Of a DNA stretch of 52,072 bases, positions 41,311-51,552 are shown piece by piece. This DNA comes from Polaromonas sp. (lineage in GTDB: Bacteria > Pseudomonadota > Gammaproteobacteria > Burkholderiales > Burkholderiaceae_C): positions 1 through 52,072 of the forward strand of contig JAPLPS010000070.1 of assembly GCA_026400075.1 (NCBI GenBank). The letters are read 5' to 3'. How positions within the stretch are numbered: the stretch's first letter is position 1; the number at the start of each line of letters is the position of its first letter. The position numbers were made by a program, and so were the translations under genes. Under the pieces are notes generated by a model. That model ran no database searches and was not told where the DNA came from. It saw only the letters and a program-made list of their open reading frames with translations.

Positions 41311-41685
41311 CTACTTTCTGTCCATCAAACGCGACCATACCTTGCCCAGAAACGAGGCCGTTGCCGCTGGCAGTTCAGGACTTGCGAGTGGATCGGATTT
41401 TGGCAAAGCAGCCTGCTCAGACGTCAACACGGCCCCCACAGGGCTGATATGCCCCTTCGCATACAAGTTTTCCAGCAGCGCATAAGCCACTTGAGGCTGC
41501 ATATCCAGCATGGCTGGAATCAGCATGCCAACCGAAGGTTTTCTGGCTAAAAGCGCGCAGATGCGGGTTAGATTCGGGGCCGTATCCTGCAGCAGTTCGG
41601 ACAAGCCAGGCCAAGAGGTGAGCTGCAACAGGCTCAACTGCAGGTTTTGTTCCAGAAAGGACGACTTGTTAGCGAGAGTTTGCAT
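41311..41685 (-). CDS. Small hypothetical protein of the GTPase/Roadblock cluster
   Basis: LTRICALLARKPSVGMLIPAMLDMQPQVAYALLENLYAKGHISPV suggests a helical/winged-helix-like fold; co-directional, 7 bp from the GTPase gene. Confidence 0.6.
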   Translation of the reverse strand: MQTLANKSSFLEQNLQLSLLQLTSWPGLSELLQDTAPNLTRICALLARKPSVGMLIPAMLDMQPQVAYALLENLYAKGHISPVGAVLTSEQAALPKSDPLASPELPAATASFLGKVWSRLMDRK

Positions 41686-41827
41686 ATTTCCCTTGTGGAT
41701 TTTTTGACTGTTTTCATTCGCACCAGTAAGCCTGAAACTGCAGCTATTTGCAACAGGTGTAACACTAGCACTTTATTGTTCCGCTTACAAAGTAAGCAAT
41801 GCAGCTTTCGTGCCCAGTCATCAGTTT

Positions 41828-42252
41828 GCGCGTGAAACCTCGGCCGTCAGGCCGGGGGGAGGCAGAGCGTGGAACACGAAGTGTTCCTTGGCTAGCGGTG
41901 GCGTACCTGTCGCGTCCGTTCTACCACCCGTTGAAAAAGGTGCAGGCTTCTCACCTGCTCGGCCTTTCGGCTAACCCGTAAGGGTCTTGTGCCCCACGCC
42001 TTGCGGCGTATGTCCCCTCGGGAATGTCAGCAACCGGCTCCTACTCTTGCGAGTAGCGACTAAAACCTTCGCCCCTTTACCTTTGGGCTGCATGATTAAA
42101 GCCTTGCAGAGCAGCAAACTGAGGAAGCATTTGCTGGTGCGTCTGAACGACCTGTGACTAACGTAGCGGACTGGATACCGCTTTCCCTGCTTCAACCTGG
42201 CTTTTTGGATTTCTCCTCAAGCTCCGCCTTTTAGGGCGGGGTAGTTGACGAT
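41828..42252. mobile_element. Transposase-less IS200/IS605-like remnant 2, structured (HEARO/omega-RNA-like)
   Basis: gaaacctcggccgtcaggccggggggaggcagag at one end and ctccgccttttagggcggggtagttgac at the other; multiple internal hairpins (tactcttgcgagta, cgccttgcggcg, ggaacacgaagtgttcc); no transposase or nuclease ORF. Confidence 0.6.
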
Positions 42253-42448
42253 GTGCAATGAATAAGGAAGGCATCGGGAAAATCCCCGAGCCTCATTGGA
42301 CTATATCGCATGCGTATAAATGATTGATTTGGCGCAAACCCTTCTCCGCTTGTCACATTTCCGACTACAAGCTTGCGTCAAATCAAACTTTCCAATGCCA
42401 TACCAGCCCGCAGCTGTTGCATCACAACAACGATACGGGCCGACAGGT

Positions 42449-43726
42449 TTACACCGCTGCCAGTGCCTGGGTCAGGTCAGCCAGCAAATCGTCGATATGC
42501 TCGATGCCAACGGACAGCCGCACCATGTCGGCGCTGACGCCGGCTTTGGCCAGTTCCGCCGGGTTCAACTGGCGGTGCGTGGTCGAGGCCGGATGGCAAG
42601 CCAGCGACTTGGCGTCGCCGATGTTGACCAGACGCGTAAACAGCTGCAGCGCGTCCTGAAAACTCGTTCCGGCAGCAATCGCGTCGCTTGACTTCAGGCC
42701 GAAGCTGATGATGCCCGAGGCCTTGCCGCCCATGTATTGCTGCGCCAGCGCGTGGTCGCGGTGCTCGGGCAGGCCCGCGTAGTTGACCCAGGCGACTTTC
42801 GGGTGATCCGCCAAGAAATGCGCGATGGCCAGCGCGTTGTCACAGATGCGATCCATGCGCAGCGCCAGCGTTTCAATGCCCTGCAGAATCTGGAACGCGG
42901 CCATTGCGCTCAGCGCTGCGCCCATGTTGCGCAGCGGCACGACGCGGGCGCGGCCGATGTAGGCCGCCGCGCCCAGCGCCTCGGTATAGACGACGCCGTG
43001 GTAGCTCACGTCCGGCTCGTTCAGGCGCTTGAAACGCGCCTTGTGCTCGGCCCAGGGAAACTTGCCGCTATCGACAATCACGCCGCCCAGCGTCGTGCCG
43101 TGGCCGCCCAGGTATTTGGTCAGCGAATGCACGACGATGTCAGCGCCGTGCTCGAACGGGCGGCACAGGTAAGGCGTGGACACGGTGTTGTCCACAATTA
43201 GCGGCACGCCGCCCGCATGGGCGACGGCGGCCAGCGCAGCGATGTCGGTGACATTGCCCAGCGGGTTGCCGACGGACTCGCAAAACACAGCCTTGGTGCG
43301 CTCGTCGATCAGCGCGGCAAACGAAGCCGGGTCGCGCGGGTCGGCAAAACGCACCTCAATGCCCATTTGCGGGAAAGTGTGGGCCAGCAGGTTGTAGGTG
43401 CCGCCATACAGCGTCGAGCTGGAGACGATGTTGTCGCCGGTCTCGGCAATCGTCTGGATCGCGTAGGCAATCGCCGCCATGCCCGAGGCCACGGCCAGCG
43501 CGCCGATGCCGCCTTCAAGCGCCGCCATGCGCGCTTCCAGCACCGCATTCGTCGGGTTCATGATGCGGCTGTAAATGTTGCCCGCCACCTTCAGGTCGAA
43601 CAGATCGGCGCCGTGCTGGGTGCTGTCAAAGGCGTAGGCGACGGTCTGGTAAATCGGCACCGCGACGGCTTTGGTGGTCGGGTCTGGCGTGTAGCCGCCG
43701 TGAACGGCAATGGTCTCAATTTTCAT
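42449..43726 (-). CDS. O-acetylhomoserine aminocarboxypropyltransferase (MetY-like)
   Basis: 425 aa; [52 protein letters not shown]. Confidence 0.95.
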   Translation of the reverse strand: MKIETIAVHGGYTPDPTTKAVAVPIYQTVAYAFDSTQHGADLFDLKVAGNIYSRIMNPTNAVLEARMAALEGGIGALAVASGMAAIAYAIQTIAETGDNIVSSSTLYGGTYNLLAHTFPQMGIEVRFADPRDPASFAALIDERTKAVFCESVGNPLGNVTDIAALAAVAHAGGVPLIVDNTVSTPYLCRPFEHGADIVVHSLTKYLGGHGTTLGGVIVDSGKFPWAEHKARFKRLNEPDVSYHGVVYTEALGAAAYIGRARVVPLRNMGAALSAMAAFQILQGIETLALRMDRICDNALAIAHFLADHPKVAWVNYAGLPEHRDHALAQQYMGGKASGIISFGLKSSDAIAAGTSFQDALQLFTRLVNIGDAKSLACHPASTTHRQLNPAELAKAGVSADMVRLSVGIEHIDDLLADLTQALAAV

Positions 43727-43830
43727 GGGCGCTCCTGGGGAAAAACCACAAGGCTAACAGGCCAATTCGCGCCCGTCCAATACCCAATCGTTGCAAGCGC
43801 ATGCGCGCCCTGAATTTCGACCTCGCCGCC

Positions 43831-44544
43831 TTATTTCAGCGCGCCAAATACCTTCTGCAAAATCGCGCTGCCGGTGCCGACCGGATCCTGGCGGATTTTC
43901 TTTTCCTCCTCGCCAATCATCAGGAACAGGCCGTCCAGCGCCTTGCCGGTGACGTACTGCTGGATGTTGGCATCTTCCTTTTTGACCAGCCCGAAACTGG
44001 CGGCCTTGCCGGCGAATTCGTTGTACTGCCGGGCCAGACCGACTTTTTCCGTCGCCTCAGTCACGACGGGCAGGAATTTGACGCCCAGCGGAACGCGGGT
44101 CTTGTCGGCAAAAAACTTTGTCACCGAGTTGTCGCCGCCGGTCAGAATGCTCTTGGCATCGTTGACATTCATAGACTTGACGGCGCCAACCAGCAGGTCC
44201 TGGCCCATAGGCACGGCCGCTTCAGCCGCCCGGTTCAGGGAAGTGACCAGCTCGTCGATGCGCCGGCCCTGGCCAAAAGTTTTCAGCAGTTTGGAGGCGT
44301 CTTCCAGATAACCCGGCAACGGGATGTGAACTTTCGGATTGGCCAGGAATCCATCGGGCCTGCCCAGCATTGCCACGGCGGCTACAGCGCCTTTTTCCAG
44401 CGCGGTTTTCAGGCCGCTGCTGGCTTCGATGTTGCTGATCCCGCCGAGGTCGCCCAGCGACAGCGCGTGCGCCTGACCGTAAACGGCTGCAATCAGCAGA
44501 CCCAGCGCGCTGGCACCGGCCTGGTTAAAATTTCGACGTTGCAT
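43831..44544 (-). CDS. DUF4197-type periplasmic protein
   Basis: LGDLGGISNIEASSGLKTALEKGAVAAVAMLGRPDGFLANPKVHIPLPGYLEDASKLLKTFG. Confidence 0.85.
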   Translation of the reverse strand: MQRRNFNQAGASALGLLIAAVYGQAHALSLGDLGGISNIEASSGLKTALEKGAVAAVAMLGRPDGFLANPKVHIPLPGYLEDASKLLKTFGQGRRIDELVTSLNRAAEAAVPMGQDLLVGAVKSMNVNDAKSILTGGDNSVTKFFADKTRVPLGVKFLPVVTEATEKVGLARQYNEFAGKAASFGLVKKEDANIQQYVTGKALDGLFLMIGEEEKKIRQDPVGTGSAILQKVFGALK

Positions 44545-44560
44545 GACAAAGGCCTTTCAA

Positions 44561-45076
44561 ATGATACAAATTACTTCCGTGGCAGTATGCCGTATGGTGC
44601 TGACGGGCGCACTGGTACTGGGAGCCACAGTGTTTTTATCGGGTTGCAGCGACGCGCAGTCAGCGCCCGAATCGACCTTTGTGCTGCTTGACGGCAGCCA
44701 GAAAACGACCGCCGACCTCAAGGGCAAGGTGACACTCGTCAACTTCTGGGCCACCAGCTGCGTGACCTGTGTCGCCGAAATGCCTAAGCTCGTGGCCACC
44801 CACCAGAAATACAAAACCCAAGGCTACGACACGCTGGCCGTCGCTATGAGCTACGACCCGCCGAGCTACGTCGTCAATTACGCCCAGACGCGCCAGCTGC
44901 CGTTCCCGGTGGCCATCGACAACACCGGCGCGGCGGCCAAGGCCTGGGGCGATGTGCAGCTGACGCCGACGACCTTCCTGGTCAACAAGCGCGGCCAGAT
45001 CGTCAAGCAGTTCGTCGGCGAGCCCGATTTCACCGCGCTGCACCAGTTGATTGAAAAACTGCTGGCCGAAACCTGA
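44561..45076 (+). CDS. TlpA/ResA-like thioredoxin-fold lipoprotein
   Basis: Lipobox LSGC; LVNFWATSCVTCVAEMPKLV (CxxC active site). Confidence 0.92.
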   Translation: MIQITSVAVCRMVLTGALVLGATVFLSGCSDAQSAPESTFVLLDGSQKTTADLKGKVTLVNFWATSCVTCVAEMPKLVATHQKYKTQGYDTLAVAMSYDPPSYVVNYAQTRQLPFPVAIDNTGAAAKAWGDVQLTPTTFLVNKRGQIVKQFVGEPDFTALHQLIEKLLAET

Positions 45077-45161
45077 GAAGCCTTGCAGCTGCTGGAAAAC
45101 CCGCCTGACGCCCTTGCGCAAAGCGCGTTAAACTGGCCAGCGTTTCCTCATCGCCGACCCC

Positions 45162-45692
45162 GTGCAACGCCCTTCCATCCAATTCATCACCCCCGACTCG
45201 CCCGAGGAGTTGGCAGCAACGCGCCAGATATTGGCCGAGTATGCAGCGCAGCTCGGCGTTGATCTGTGCTTTCAAAATTTCGAGGCGGAGCTGGCCAATT
45301 TGCCAGGCGAATACGGCCAACCAACGGGCGCGCTGCTGCTGGCGCTGGTCGATGGCGAAGTGGCCGGTTGCTGCGCGCTGCGCGGCCTCGATTCGACCGA
45401 CTACCCGAACGCCGCCGAAATGAAGCGCCTGTATGTGCGCAAGGCTTTTCGCCGCTTCGGCCTGGGCCGCCAGCTGGCCGAGGCCATTCTCGACGCGGCG
45501 CGCATGGCGGGTTACCACAACGTCCTGCTCGACACGCTGAACGACATGGAGTCAGCCCGTGCGCTGTATGCCGAGCTGGGCTTTGTCGATATTCCGCCGT
45601 TTTACTACAACCCGCTTCCCGGCGCGCACTACCTGCGAGTCGATCTGGAGCCGGCCTTTCAATGCGCCACGTCGGCGCGGCATGTTTATTGA
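45162..45692 (+). CDS. GNAT family N-acetyltransferase
   Basis: GEVAGCCALRGL...AEMKRLYVRKAFRRFGLGRQLAEAILDAARMAGYHNVLLDTL. Confidence 0.92.
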   Translation: MQRPSIQFITPDSPEELAATRQILAEYAAQLGVDLCFQNFEAELANLPGEYGQPTGALLLALVDGEVAGCCALRGLDSTDYPNAAEMKRLYVRKAFRRFGLGRQLAEAILDAARMAGYHNVLLDTLNDMESARALYAELGFVDIPPFYYNPLPGAHYLRVDLEPAFQCATSARHVY

Positions 45693-45698
45693 AACCAT

Positions 45699-45735
45699 AA
45701 AAAAAGCCGCTGCTCCTGCGAGCAACGGCTTTTTC
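45699..45735. terminator. Rho-independent terminator
   Basis: aaaaagccgctgctc-ctgc-gagcaacggcttttt stem with one mismatch, between convergent genes. Confidence 0.85.
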
Positions 45736-45749
45736 AGACGCTAAAAGCC

Positions 45750-46256
45750 TCAAGCCTTGGCTTGTGCCAGCAGCGTCTCGGCATCGCTGACTTCAAACTT
45801 GCCCGGACCTTCGTTGTTCAGGCTCACGACCTTGCCATCCTTGACCAGCATCGAATAACGGTTGCTGCGCAGACCCAGACCCTTGCCGGTCAAATCCAGC
45901 GTCAGGCCGGTGGCCTGGGCGAAGGCGGCATCGCCGTCGGCCAGCATGCGCACCTTGCCGTCGGTTTTCTGGTCGCGCGCCCAGGCGCCCATCACAAAGG
46001 TGTCATTGACGCTCAGGCACCAGATTTCATCGACGCCAGCGGCCTTGAATTCGGCAGCCTTCTCGACATAGCCGGGCACATGCTTGGCCGAGCAGGTCGG
46101 CGTGAACGCGCCGGGAACGGCAAACAGCGCAATGGTTTTGCCCGCGCTGGCGGCAATCACATCGACGGGATTGGGGCCGAGGCTGCAGCCGCCGCCTTCA
46201 ACTTCGACATATTCCATCAGCGTGGCTGCGGGAAGGGTGTCGCCTACTTTAATCAT
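45750..46256 (-). CDS. Peroxiredoxin (Prx5-like)
   Basis: KTIALFAVPGAFTPTCSAKHVPGYVEKAAEFKAAGVDEIWCLSVNDTFVMGAWAR. Confidence 0.95.
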   Translation of the reverse strand: MIKVGDTLPAATLMEYVEVEGGGCSLGPNPVDVIAASAGKTIALFAVPGAFTPTCSAKHVPGYVEKAAEFKAAGVDEIWCLSVNDTFVMGAWARDQKTDGKVRMLADGDAAFAQATGLTLDLTGKGLGLRSNRYSMLVKDGKVVSLNNEGPGKFEVSDAETLLAQAKA

Positions 46257-46354
46257 GGGTGCTCCTGGTTAGATGTCAGCGAGAAAAACGCTGTGGCCGG
46301 TATTTTGACTGACAGCCAAAGTCATCGGGCAGCCACGGTCTTTACGCCAGAAAC

Positions 46355-46380
46355 AAAAAAGCCCACCGAAGTGGGCTTTT
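46355..46380 (-). terminator. Rho-independent terminator after rpsQ
   Basis: aaaaaagcccac-cgaa-gtgggctttt. Confidence 0.85.
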
Positions 46381-46411
46381 CTGGATGACGTCATGTCAAA
46401 GTCGTGGAGAC

Positions 46412-46681
46412 TTAAACCAGCGCGCCTTTTTGCACCAAACGGGTCACAACCCAGTTCTTGGTCTTGGAGATAGGACGGCTTTCGGTGATCTCGATCACGT
46501 CGCCCATCTTGTACTCGCCCTTTTCGTCATGGGCGTGGTACTTGCTGGACAAAGACACAATCTTGCCGTACAGCGCGTGCTTGACGCGACGCTCAACCAG
46601 AACCGTGACGGTCTTGGCGCGCTTGTCGCTGACAACCTTGCCAATCAAGGTGCGCTTGAGGGATGTTTTAGCTTCCGTCAT
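46412..46681 (-). CDS. rpsQ: 30S ribosomal protein S17
   Basis: [33 protein letters not shown]. Confidence 0.97.
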   Translation of the reverse strand: MTEAKTSLKRTLIGKVVSDKRAKTVTVLVERRVKHALYGKIVSLSSKYHAHDEKGEYKMGDVIEITESRPISKTKNWVVTRLVQKGALV

Positions 46682-46884
46682 TATTTGGCTCCTTGCTTGA
46701 CGATGGTTTCGGCCAGGATAGTCTTGGCACGAGCGATGGCACGGCGCGTCGAACGCAGCGTGGCGGTGTTGCTCAGTTGCTGCGTCGCCTTTTGCATGCG
46801 CAGGCCAAAGTGGGCTTTTTGCAGCTCTTTGACTTCAGCTTGCAGGGCGGCAACGTCTTTTTGGCGCAGTTCAGTCGTATTCAT
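46681..46884 (-). CDS. rpmC: 50S ribosomal protein L29
   Basis: [37 protein letters not shown]. Confidence 0.97.
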   Translation of the reverse strand: MNTTELRQKDVAALQAEVKELQKAHFGLRMQKATQQLSNTATLRSTRRAIARAKTILAETIVKQGAK

Positions 46885-46900
46885 TTCTTCATTCTCCTGA

Positions 46901-47317
46901 TTACTGGCCGATCATGCGGGCCACGAAGGTGGTGCGCAGCGGCAGCTTGGCAGAAGCCAGGCGGAACGCTTCGCGGGCCAGTTCTTCAGTCACGCCGACA
47001 ATTTCAAAAATGATCTTGCCGGGCTGGATTTCAGCCACGTAGTACTCTGGATTGCCCTTACCGTTACCCATACGCACTTCAGCAGGCTTTTGGGAAATTG
47101 GCTTGTCCGGGAAGACACGGATCCAGATACGGCCGCCACGTTTGACGTGACGGGAAATCGCACGACGTGCGGCTTCGAGTTGACGAGCAGTCAGGCGACC
47201 ACGGTCGGTGCATTTGAGACCGAAGTCACCAAACGCCACCGAGTTACCACGGGTGGCAACACCAGTGTTGCGGCCTTTTTGCTCTTTGCGGTATTTTCTG
47301 CGAGCGGGTTGCAGCAT
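46901..47317 (-). CDS. rplP: 50S ribosomal protein L16
   Basis: [36 protein letters not shown]. Confidence 0.98.
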   Translation of the reverse strand: MLQPARRKYRKEQKGRNTGVATRGNSVAFGDFGLKCTDRGRLTARQLEAARRAISRHVKRGGRIWIRVFPDKPISQKPAEVRMGNGKGNPEYYVAEIQPGKIIFEIVGVTEELAREAFRLASAKLPLRTTFVARMIGQ

Positions 47318-47341
47318 ATTTATTCTCCGTTATGAGGCCGA

Positions 47342-48226
47342 TTACTCGGCCTTGGCACCGTCAGCTGCTGCAGCTGGCGCGGCTTTGACGCGCTTAACGG
47401 TGTTGTTGTCGGACGCCATTGAAGGCTTGTCGCTGCCATCGGCCGGTGCGGCATTGCCGCGTGGCGCGCGCGGTGCGCCGCGAGGCGCGCCACGGTCAGG
47501 ACGGTCACCACCTGGGCGGCCATCGCGGCGCGGGCCGCGTGGCTTGCGCTCTTCTTCGGACGGTGCGGCATCCAGGCGTGCGCCTGGAGAGTCGCCACGA
47601 CCGAGGTTGTCACCCTTGTAAACCCAGACCTTGACACCGATGATGCCGTAGGTGGTCTGTGCTTCGGAGGTGCCGTAGTCGATGTCGGCGCGCAGCGTGT
47701 GAAGGGGCACGCGACCTTCGCGGTACCACTCGCAACGAGCGATTTCAATGCCATTGAGACGGCCAGACGACATGATCTTGATGCCCAGGGCACCCAGACG
47801 CATGGCGTTTTGCATGGCGCGCTTCATCGCACGGCGGAACATGATGCGCTTTTCGAGCTGCTGGGTGATCGAGTCAGCGATCAGCTTGGCATCGATTTCA
47901 GGCTTGCGCACTTCTTCGATGTTCACAGCAACCGGCACGCCCAGCTGGCGGCTCAGTTCTTTTTTCAGCGCTTCGATGTCTTCGCCCTTTTTGCCGATCA
48001 CGACGCCCGGACGTGCCGAGAAAATCGTGATGCGGGCATTCTTGGCCGGACGCTCGATCAGAACGCGCGACACAGCGGCATTCTTCAGCTTTTTCTTCAG
48101 GTACTCGCGCACCTTGATGTCTTCGGCAAGCATGCCGGCGAAATCACGGTTGCTGGCGTACCAGCGGCTAGACCAGTTACGGCTGATGGCAAGGCGAAAC
48201 CCGGTTGGGTTGATTTTTTGTCCCAT
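47342..48226 (-). CDS. rpsC: 30S ribosomal protein S3 with long C-terminal extension
   Basis: [24 protein letters not shown]; low-complexity Arg/Gly/Pro/Ala tail. Confidence 0.98.
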   Translation of the reverse strand: MGQKINPTGFRLAISRNWSSRWYASNRDFAGMLAEDIKVREYLKKKLKNAAVSRVLIERPAKNARITIFSARPGVVIGKKGEDIEALKKELSRQLGVPVAVNIEEVRKPEIDAKLIADSITQQLEKRIMFRRAMKRAMQNAMRLGALGIKIMSSGRLNGIEIARCEWYREGRVPLHTLRADIDYGTSEAQTTYGIIGVKVWVYKGDNLGRGDSPGARLDAAPSEEERKPRGPRRDGRPGGDRPDRGAPRGAPRAPRGNAAPADGSDKPSMASDNNTVKRVKAAPAAAADGAKAE

Positions 48227-48238
48227 ATCCTGCTGCCT

Positions 48239-48568
48239 TTAGTTACCAACGACCACGTACACATGGCACGTAGGCTTGCTGATGCTGTTGCCACGGCCTT
48301 TGGCGCGCGCGGAGAAACGCTTGAGCGTAGCGCCCTGCTCGACGTAAATGGTCTTGACCATCAGTTCGTCGATGTCGGCACCGTCGTTGTGTTCAGCGTT
48401 GGCGATAGCGGACTCAACCACCTTCTTGATGATTCCAGCAGCTTTTTTCTGCGTGAAATTCAGGATGTTGAGCGCTTGATCCACTTTTTTGCTGCGAATC
48501 AGGTCAGCGACCAGACGGCCTTTGTCGACCGACAGACGAACGCCCCGGAGGGTTGCACGTGTTTCCAT
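48239..48568 (-). CDS. rplV: 50S ribosomal protein L22
   Basis: [36 protein letters not shown]. Confidence 0.97.
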   Translation of the reverse strand: METRATLRGVRLSVDKGRLVADLIRSKKVDQALNILNFTQKKAAGIIKKVVESAIANAEHNDGADIDELMVKTIYVEQGATLKRFSARAKGRGNSISKPTCHVYVVVGN

Positions 48569-48577
48569 GGTCTTTCC

Positions 48578-48856
48578 TTACTTTCTCACAACTTTTTTGT
48601 CAGCCGGGTGACCTTTGAAAGTCCGGGTGAGTGCGAACTCGCCGAGCTTGTGGCCAACCATTTGATCAGTGATATAGACGGGGACGTGCTGCTTGCCGTT
48701 ATGCACGGCGATGGTCAGGCCGATGAAGTCGGGCAAGATCATGGAGCGACGCGACCAGGTCTTGATCGGCTTTTTGTCTTTATTGGCAACGGCTTTTTCA
48801 GCCTTGGCTACCAAATGAAGGTCGACAAACGGACCTTTTTTGAGTGAACGGGTCAT
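48578..48856 (-). CDS. rpsS: 30S ribosomal protein S19
   Basis: [15 protein letters not shown]...[20 protein letters not shown]. Confidence 0.98.
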   Translation of the reverse strand: MTRSLKKGPFVDLHLVAKAEKAVANKDKKPIKTWSRRSMILPDFIGLTIAVHNGKQHVPVYITDQMVGHKLGEFALTRTFKGHPADKKVVRK

Positions 48857-48865
48857 TTCCTGGCC

Positions 48866-49690
48866 TTACTTCTTGCGACGCGAAACAATCATCACTTGCG
48901 TGCGCTTGTTGTTACGGGTGCGGTAGCCCTTGGTCAGGTTACCCCATGGATCGACTGGATGACGGCCTTCGCCGGTCTTGCCTTCGCCGCCACCGTGTGG
49001 GTGATCGACCGGATTCATGACCACACCGCGAACGGTTGGGCGGATACCCATCCAGCGCTTGACACCGGCCTTGCCGAGACGGCGCAGGCTGTGTTCTTCG
49101 TTGGCGACTTCACCCAGGGTAGCGCGGCATTCGATGTGGATCTTGCGAACTTCACCGGAGCGCATACGCACCTGAGCGTAGGTGCCTTCACGGGCCAACA
49201 GCGTCGCGGATGTACCAGCGGAACGTGCAATTTGCGCGCCCTTGCCGATTTGCATCTCGATGCAGTGGATCGTGGAGCCCACGGGGATGTTGCGGATTGG
49301 CAGCGTGTTACCGACGCGAATCGGGGCTTCCGAACCGCTCAGAATCGTGGCGCCAACTTCCAGACCGCGCGGGGCGATGATGTAAGCGCGCTCGCCGTCA
49401 GCGTAGCAGATCAGTGCAATGTGAGCCGTGCGGTTAGGGTCGTACTCGATACGTTCGACCTTGGCCGGAATGGCGTCCTTGTTGCGCTTGAAATCGACCA
49501 CACGGTAGTGGTGCTTGTGACCGCCGCCTTTGTGGCGAACGGTGATGTGCCCGTTGTTGTTACGGCCGGAATGCTGGAACTGGGGTTCGAGCAGCGGCGC
49601 GTAAGGTTCACCCTTGTGCAGGTGATCCCGGGAAATCTTCACCATGCCGCGCATACCCGGCGAGGTGGGTTTCATCTTAATGACGGCCAT
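48866..49690 (-). CDS. rplB: 50S ribosomal protein L2
   Basis: [30 protein letters not shown]...[25 protein letters not shown]. Confidence 0.98.
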   Translation of the reverse strand: MAVIKMKPTSPGMRGMVKISRDHLHKGEPYAPLLEPQFQHSGRNNNGHITVRHKGGGHKHHYRVVDFKRNKDAIPAKVERIEYDPNRTAHIALICYADGERAYIIAPRGLEVGATILSGSEAPIRVGNTLPIRNIPVGSTIHCIEMQIGKGAQIARSAGTSATLLAREGTYAQVRMRSGEVRKIHIECRATLGEVANEEHSLRRLGKAGVKRWMGIRPTVRGVVMNPVDHPHGGGEGKTGEGRHPVDPWGNLTKGYRTRNNKRTQVMIVSRRKK

Positions 49691-50028
49691 TATGCGGACT
49701 CCCCACCGATGTTCAGCTCTTGACCGGGCTGCAGCGTCACGTAAGCCTTGCGCAGGTTATCGCGGCGGCCGACAGACTTGCCAAAGCGCTTGGTCTTGCC
49801 TTTGATATTCACGACAGCCACTGCCTTGACATCCACCTTGAACATCAATTGCACAGCGGCCTTGATTTCAAATTTGGTAGCGTCCTGCAGGACCTTGAAA
49901 GTCACCGAATTGGATTTCTCGGCGATCATCGTGGCCTTTTCGGACACGATGGGAGCGACCAGCACCTGCATCAGGCGGCCTTCGTCAAATTTGACTCGGG
50001 TGCTATTGAATTTGTTGGCTGCACTCAT
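49690..50028 (-). CDS. rplW: 50S ribosomal protein L23
   Basis: [47 protein letters not shown]. Confidence 0.96.
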   Translation of the reverse strand: MSAANKFNSTRVKFDEGRLMQVLVAPIVSEKATMIAEKSNSVTFKVLQDATKFEIKAAVQLMFKVDVKAVAVVNIKGKTKRFGKSVGRRDNLRKAYVTLQPGQELNIGGESA

Positions 50029-50645
50029 GCGAACATCTCCTTGAGTTGGTCCATGGCGGCCTTGGTCACGATCACCTTTTTGTAGTGAACGAGCGACAGC
50101 GGGTCGGCATAGCGGGGCTCAACAACCAGGATGTTGACCAGGTTGCGCGATGCCAGGTACAGGTTTTCATCAACCTGATCAGCAATCACCAGCACCGAGT
50201 TGAGGTTCATGGCCTTGAATTTGTCAGCCAAAACTTTCGTCTTGGGCGAATCCACGGTCAGGGAATCAACCACAGCCAGGCGGCCTTCGCGTGCCAGCTG
50301 CGAGAAGATGGAGGCCATACCGGCGCGGTACATCTTCTTGTTGATTTTGTGCGTGAAGTTTTCATCAGGCATGTTCGGGAAAATACGACCGCCTCCGCGC
50401 CACAGCGGGGAAGATGTCATACCAGCGCGTGCGCGGCCAGTGCCCTTTTGTTTAAAAGGCTTCTTGGTCGAGTGACGAACCTGCTCGCGATCCTTCTGGG
50501 CGCGGGTGCCTTGGCGGGCATTGGCCTGGAAGGCCACGACCACCTGGTGAATCAGGCTTTCGTTGTATTCGCGACCAAATACGGTGTCCGGTGCTTCCAC
50601 GGTGGAAGCAGCCAGACCTTGGTCATTCAGGAGTTCGACCTGCAT
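50025..50645 (-). CDS. rplD: 50S ribosomal protein L4
   Basis: [32 protein letters not shown]. Confidence 0.97.
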   Translation of the reverse strand: MQVELLNDQGLAASTVEAPDTVFGREYNESLIHQVVVAFQANARQGTRAQKDREQVRHSTKKPFKQKGTGRARAGMTSSPLWRGGGRIFPNMPDENFTHKINKKMYRAGMASIFSQLAREGRLAVVDSLTVDSPKTKVLADKFKAMNLNSVLVIADQVDENLYLASRNLVNILVVEPRYADPLSLVHYKKVIVTKAAMDQLKEMFA

Positions 50646-51325
50646 CAGTTCGCTCCTTTAGCAGCGGTTGCTTTGGCCTTGATGGCGGCACGAACCGTCA
50701 CAAAACCACCTTTGGAACCAGGCACAGCGCCGCGAATCATCAGCAGTTGACGGGCTTCGTCAATGCGCACGATGTCGAGGTTTTGCGTGGTCTTGGTGAC
50801 ATCACCGAGGTGACCCGTCATGCGTTTACCAGGAAACACACGGCCAGGATCCTGCGCCATACCGATGGAGCCGGGAACGTTGTGCGAACGGCTGTTACCG
50901 TGCGACGCGCGCTGCGAGCTCATCTTGTGACGCTTGATGGTGCCGGCAAAGCCTTTACCAATGGAAGTACCCTGCACGTCCACCAGCTGGCCGACAGCAA
51001 AAATATCAGCGGCAGGCACAACAGCGCCAGCAGCATATTTGCCAGCGACGTCAGCCGTCACGCGGAATTCTTTCAGGATTTCACCAGCTTCAACACCTGC
51101 TTTGGCAAGGTGGCCGGCTTCAGGCTTGGTCACGCGCGATGCTTTGCGCGAACCGAATGCCACTTGGAGGGCATCGTAGCCGTCGTTTGCTTGGGTTTTC
51201 ACCTGGGTCACGCGGTTGTTAGACACATCCACCACTGTGACAGGAACTGTGTCCCCATCATCAGTGAACAGACGCATCATGCCCACCTTGCGGCCCAGCA
51301 ACCCGAGGGCGTTGCTCAGACTCAT
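50645..51325 (-). CDS. rplC: 50S ribosomal protein L3
   Basis: [38 protein letters not shown]. Confidence 0.97.
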   Translation of the reverse strand: MSLSNALGLLGRKVGMMRLFTDDGDTVPVTVVDVSNNRVTQVKTQANDGYDALQVAFGSRKASRVTKPEAGHLAKAGVEAGEILKEFRVTADVAGKYAAGAVVPAADIFAVGQLVDVQGTSIGKGFAGTIKRHKMSSQRASHGNSRSHNVPGSIGMAQDPGRVFPGKRMTGHLGDVTKTTQNLDIVRIDEARQLLMIRGAVPGSKGGFVTVRAAIKAKATAAKGAN

Positions 51326-51441
51326 TGGTTTTCTCCGTTACTTTCACCGCTGCGACTTCAATTGGCCACAGACGTTTTGACGTGAAAGAGGGTTAATAAA
51401 ACTTGGCCCGGATCTGCATGACAAATCCGGGACAGCCAAAA

Positions 51442-51470
51442 AGTATAACGCAGACTGCCATAAATGGCAA
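51442..51470 (-). promoter_or_regulatory. Sigma70-type promoter upstream of rplC
   Basis: Minus strand TTGCCA - 17 nt - TATACT; -35 at 51465-51470, -10 at 51442-51447. Confidence 0.75.
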
Positions 51471-51552
51471 ATCTGCGTCAAAAACTTCAATGACCAGCAA
51501 ACCTGGGGCGTTGGTTTTTTACACCAGCGCCACCCGGCTTGCCGATTTTTGC

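Noticed and set aside
41971-42195. 74 aa minus-strand ORF in the structured remnant
   Set aside because: Overlaps multiple hairpins and shows no recognisable transposase, TnpB or IscB motif.
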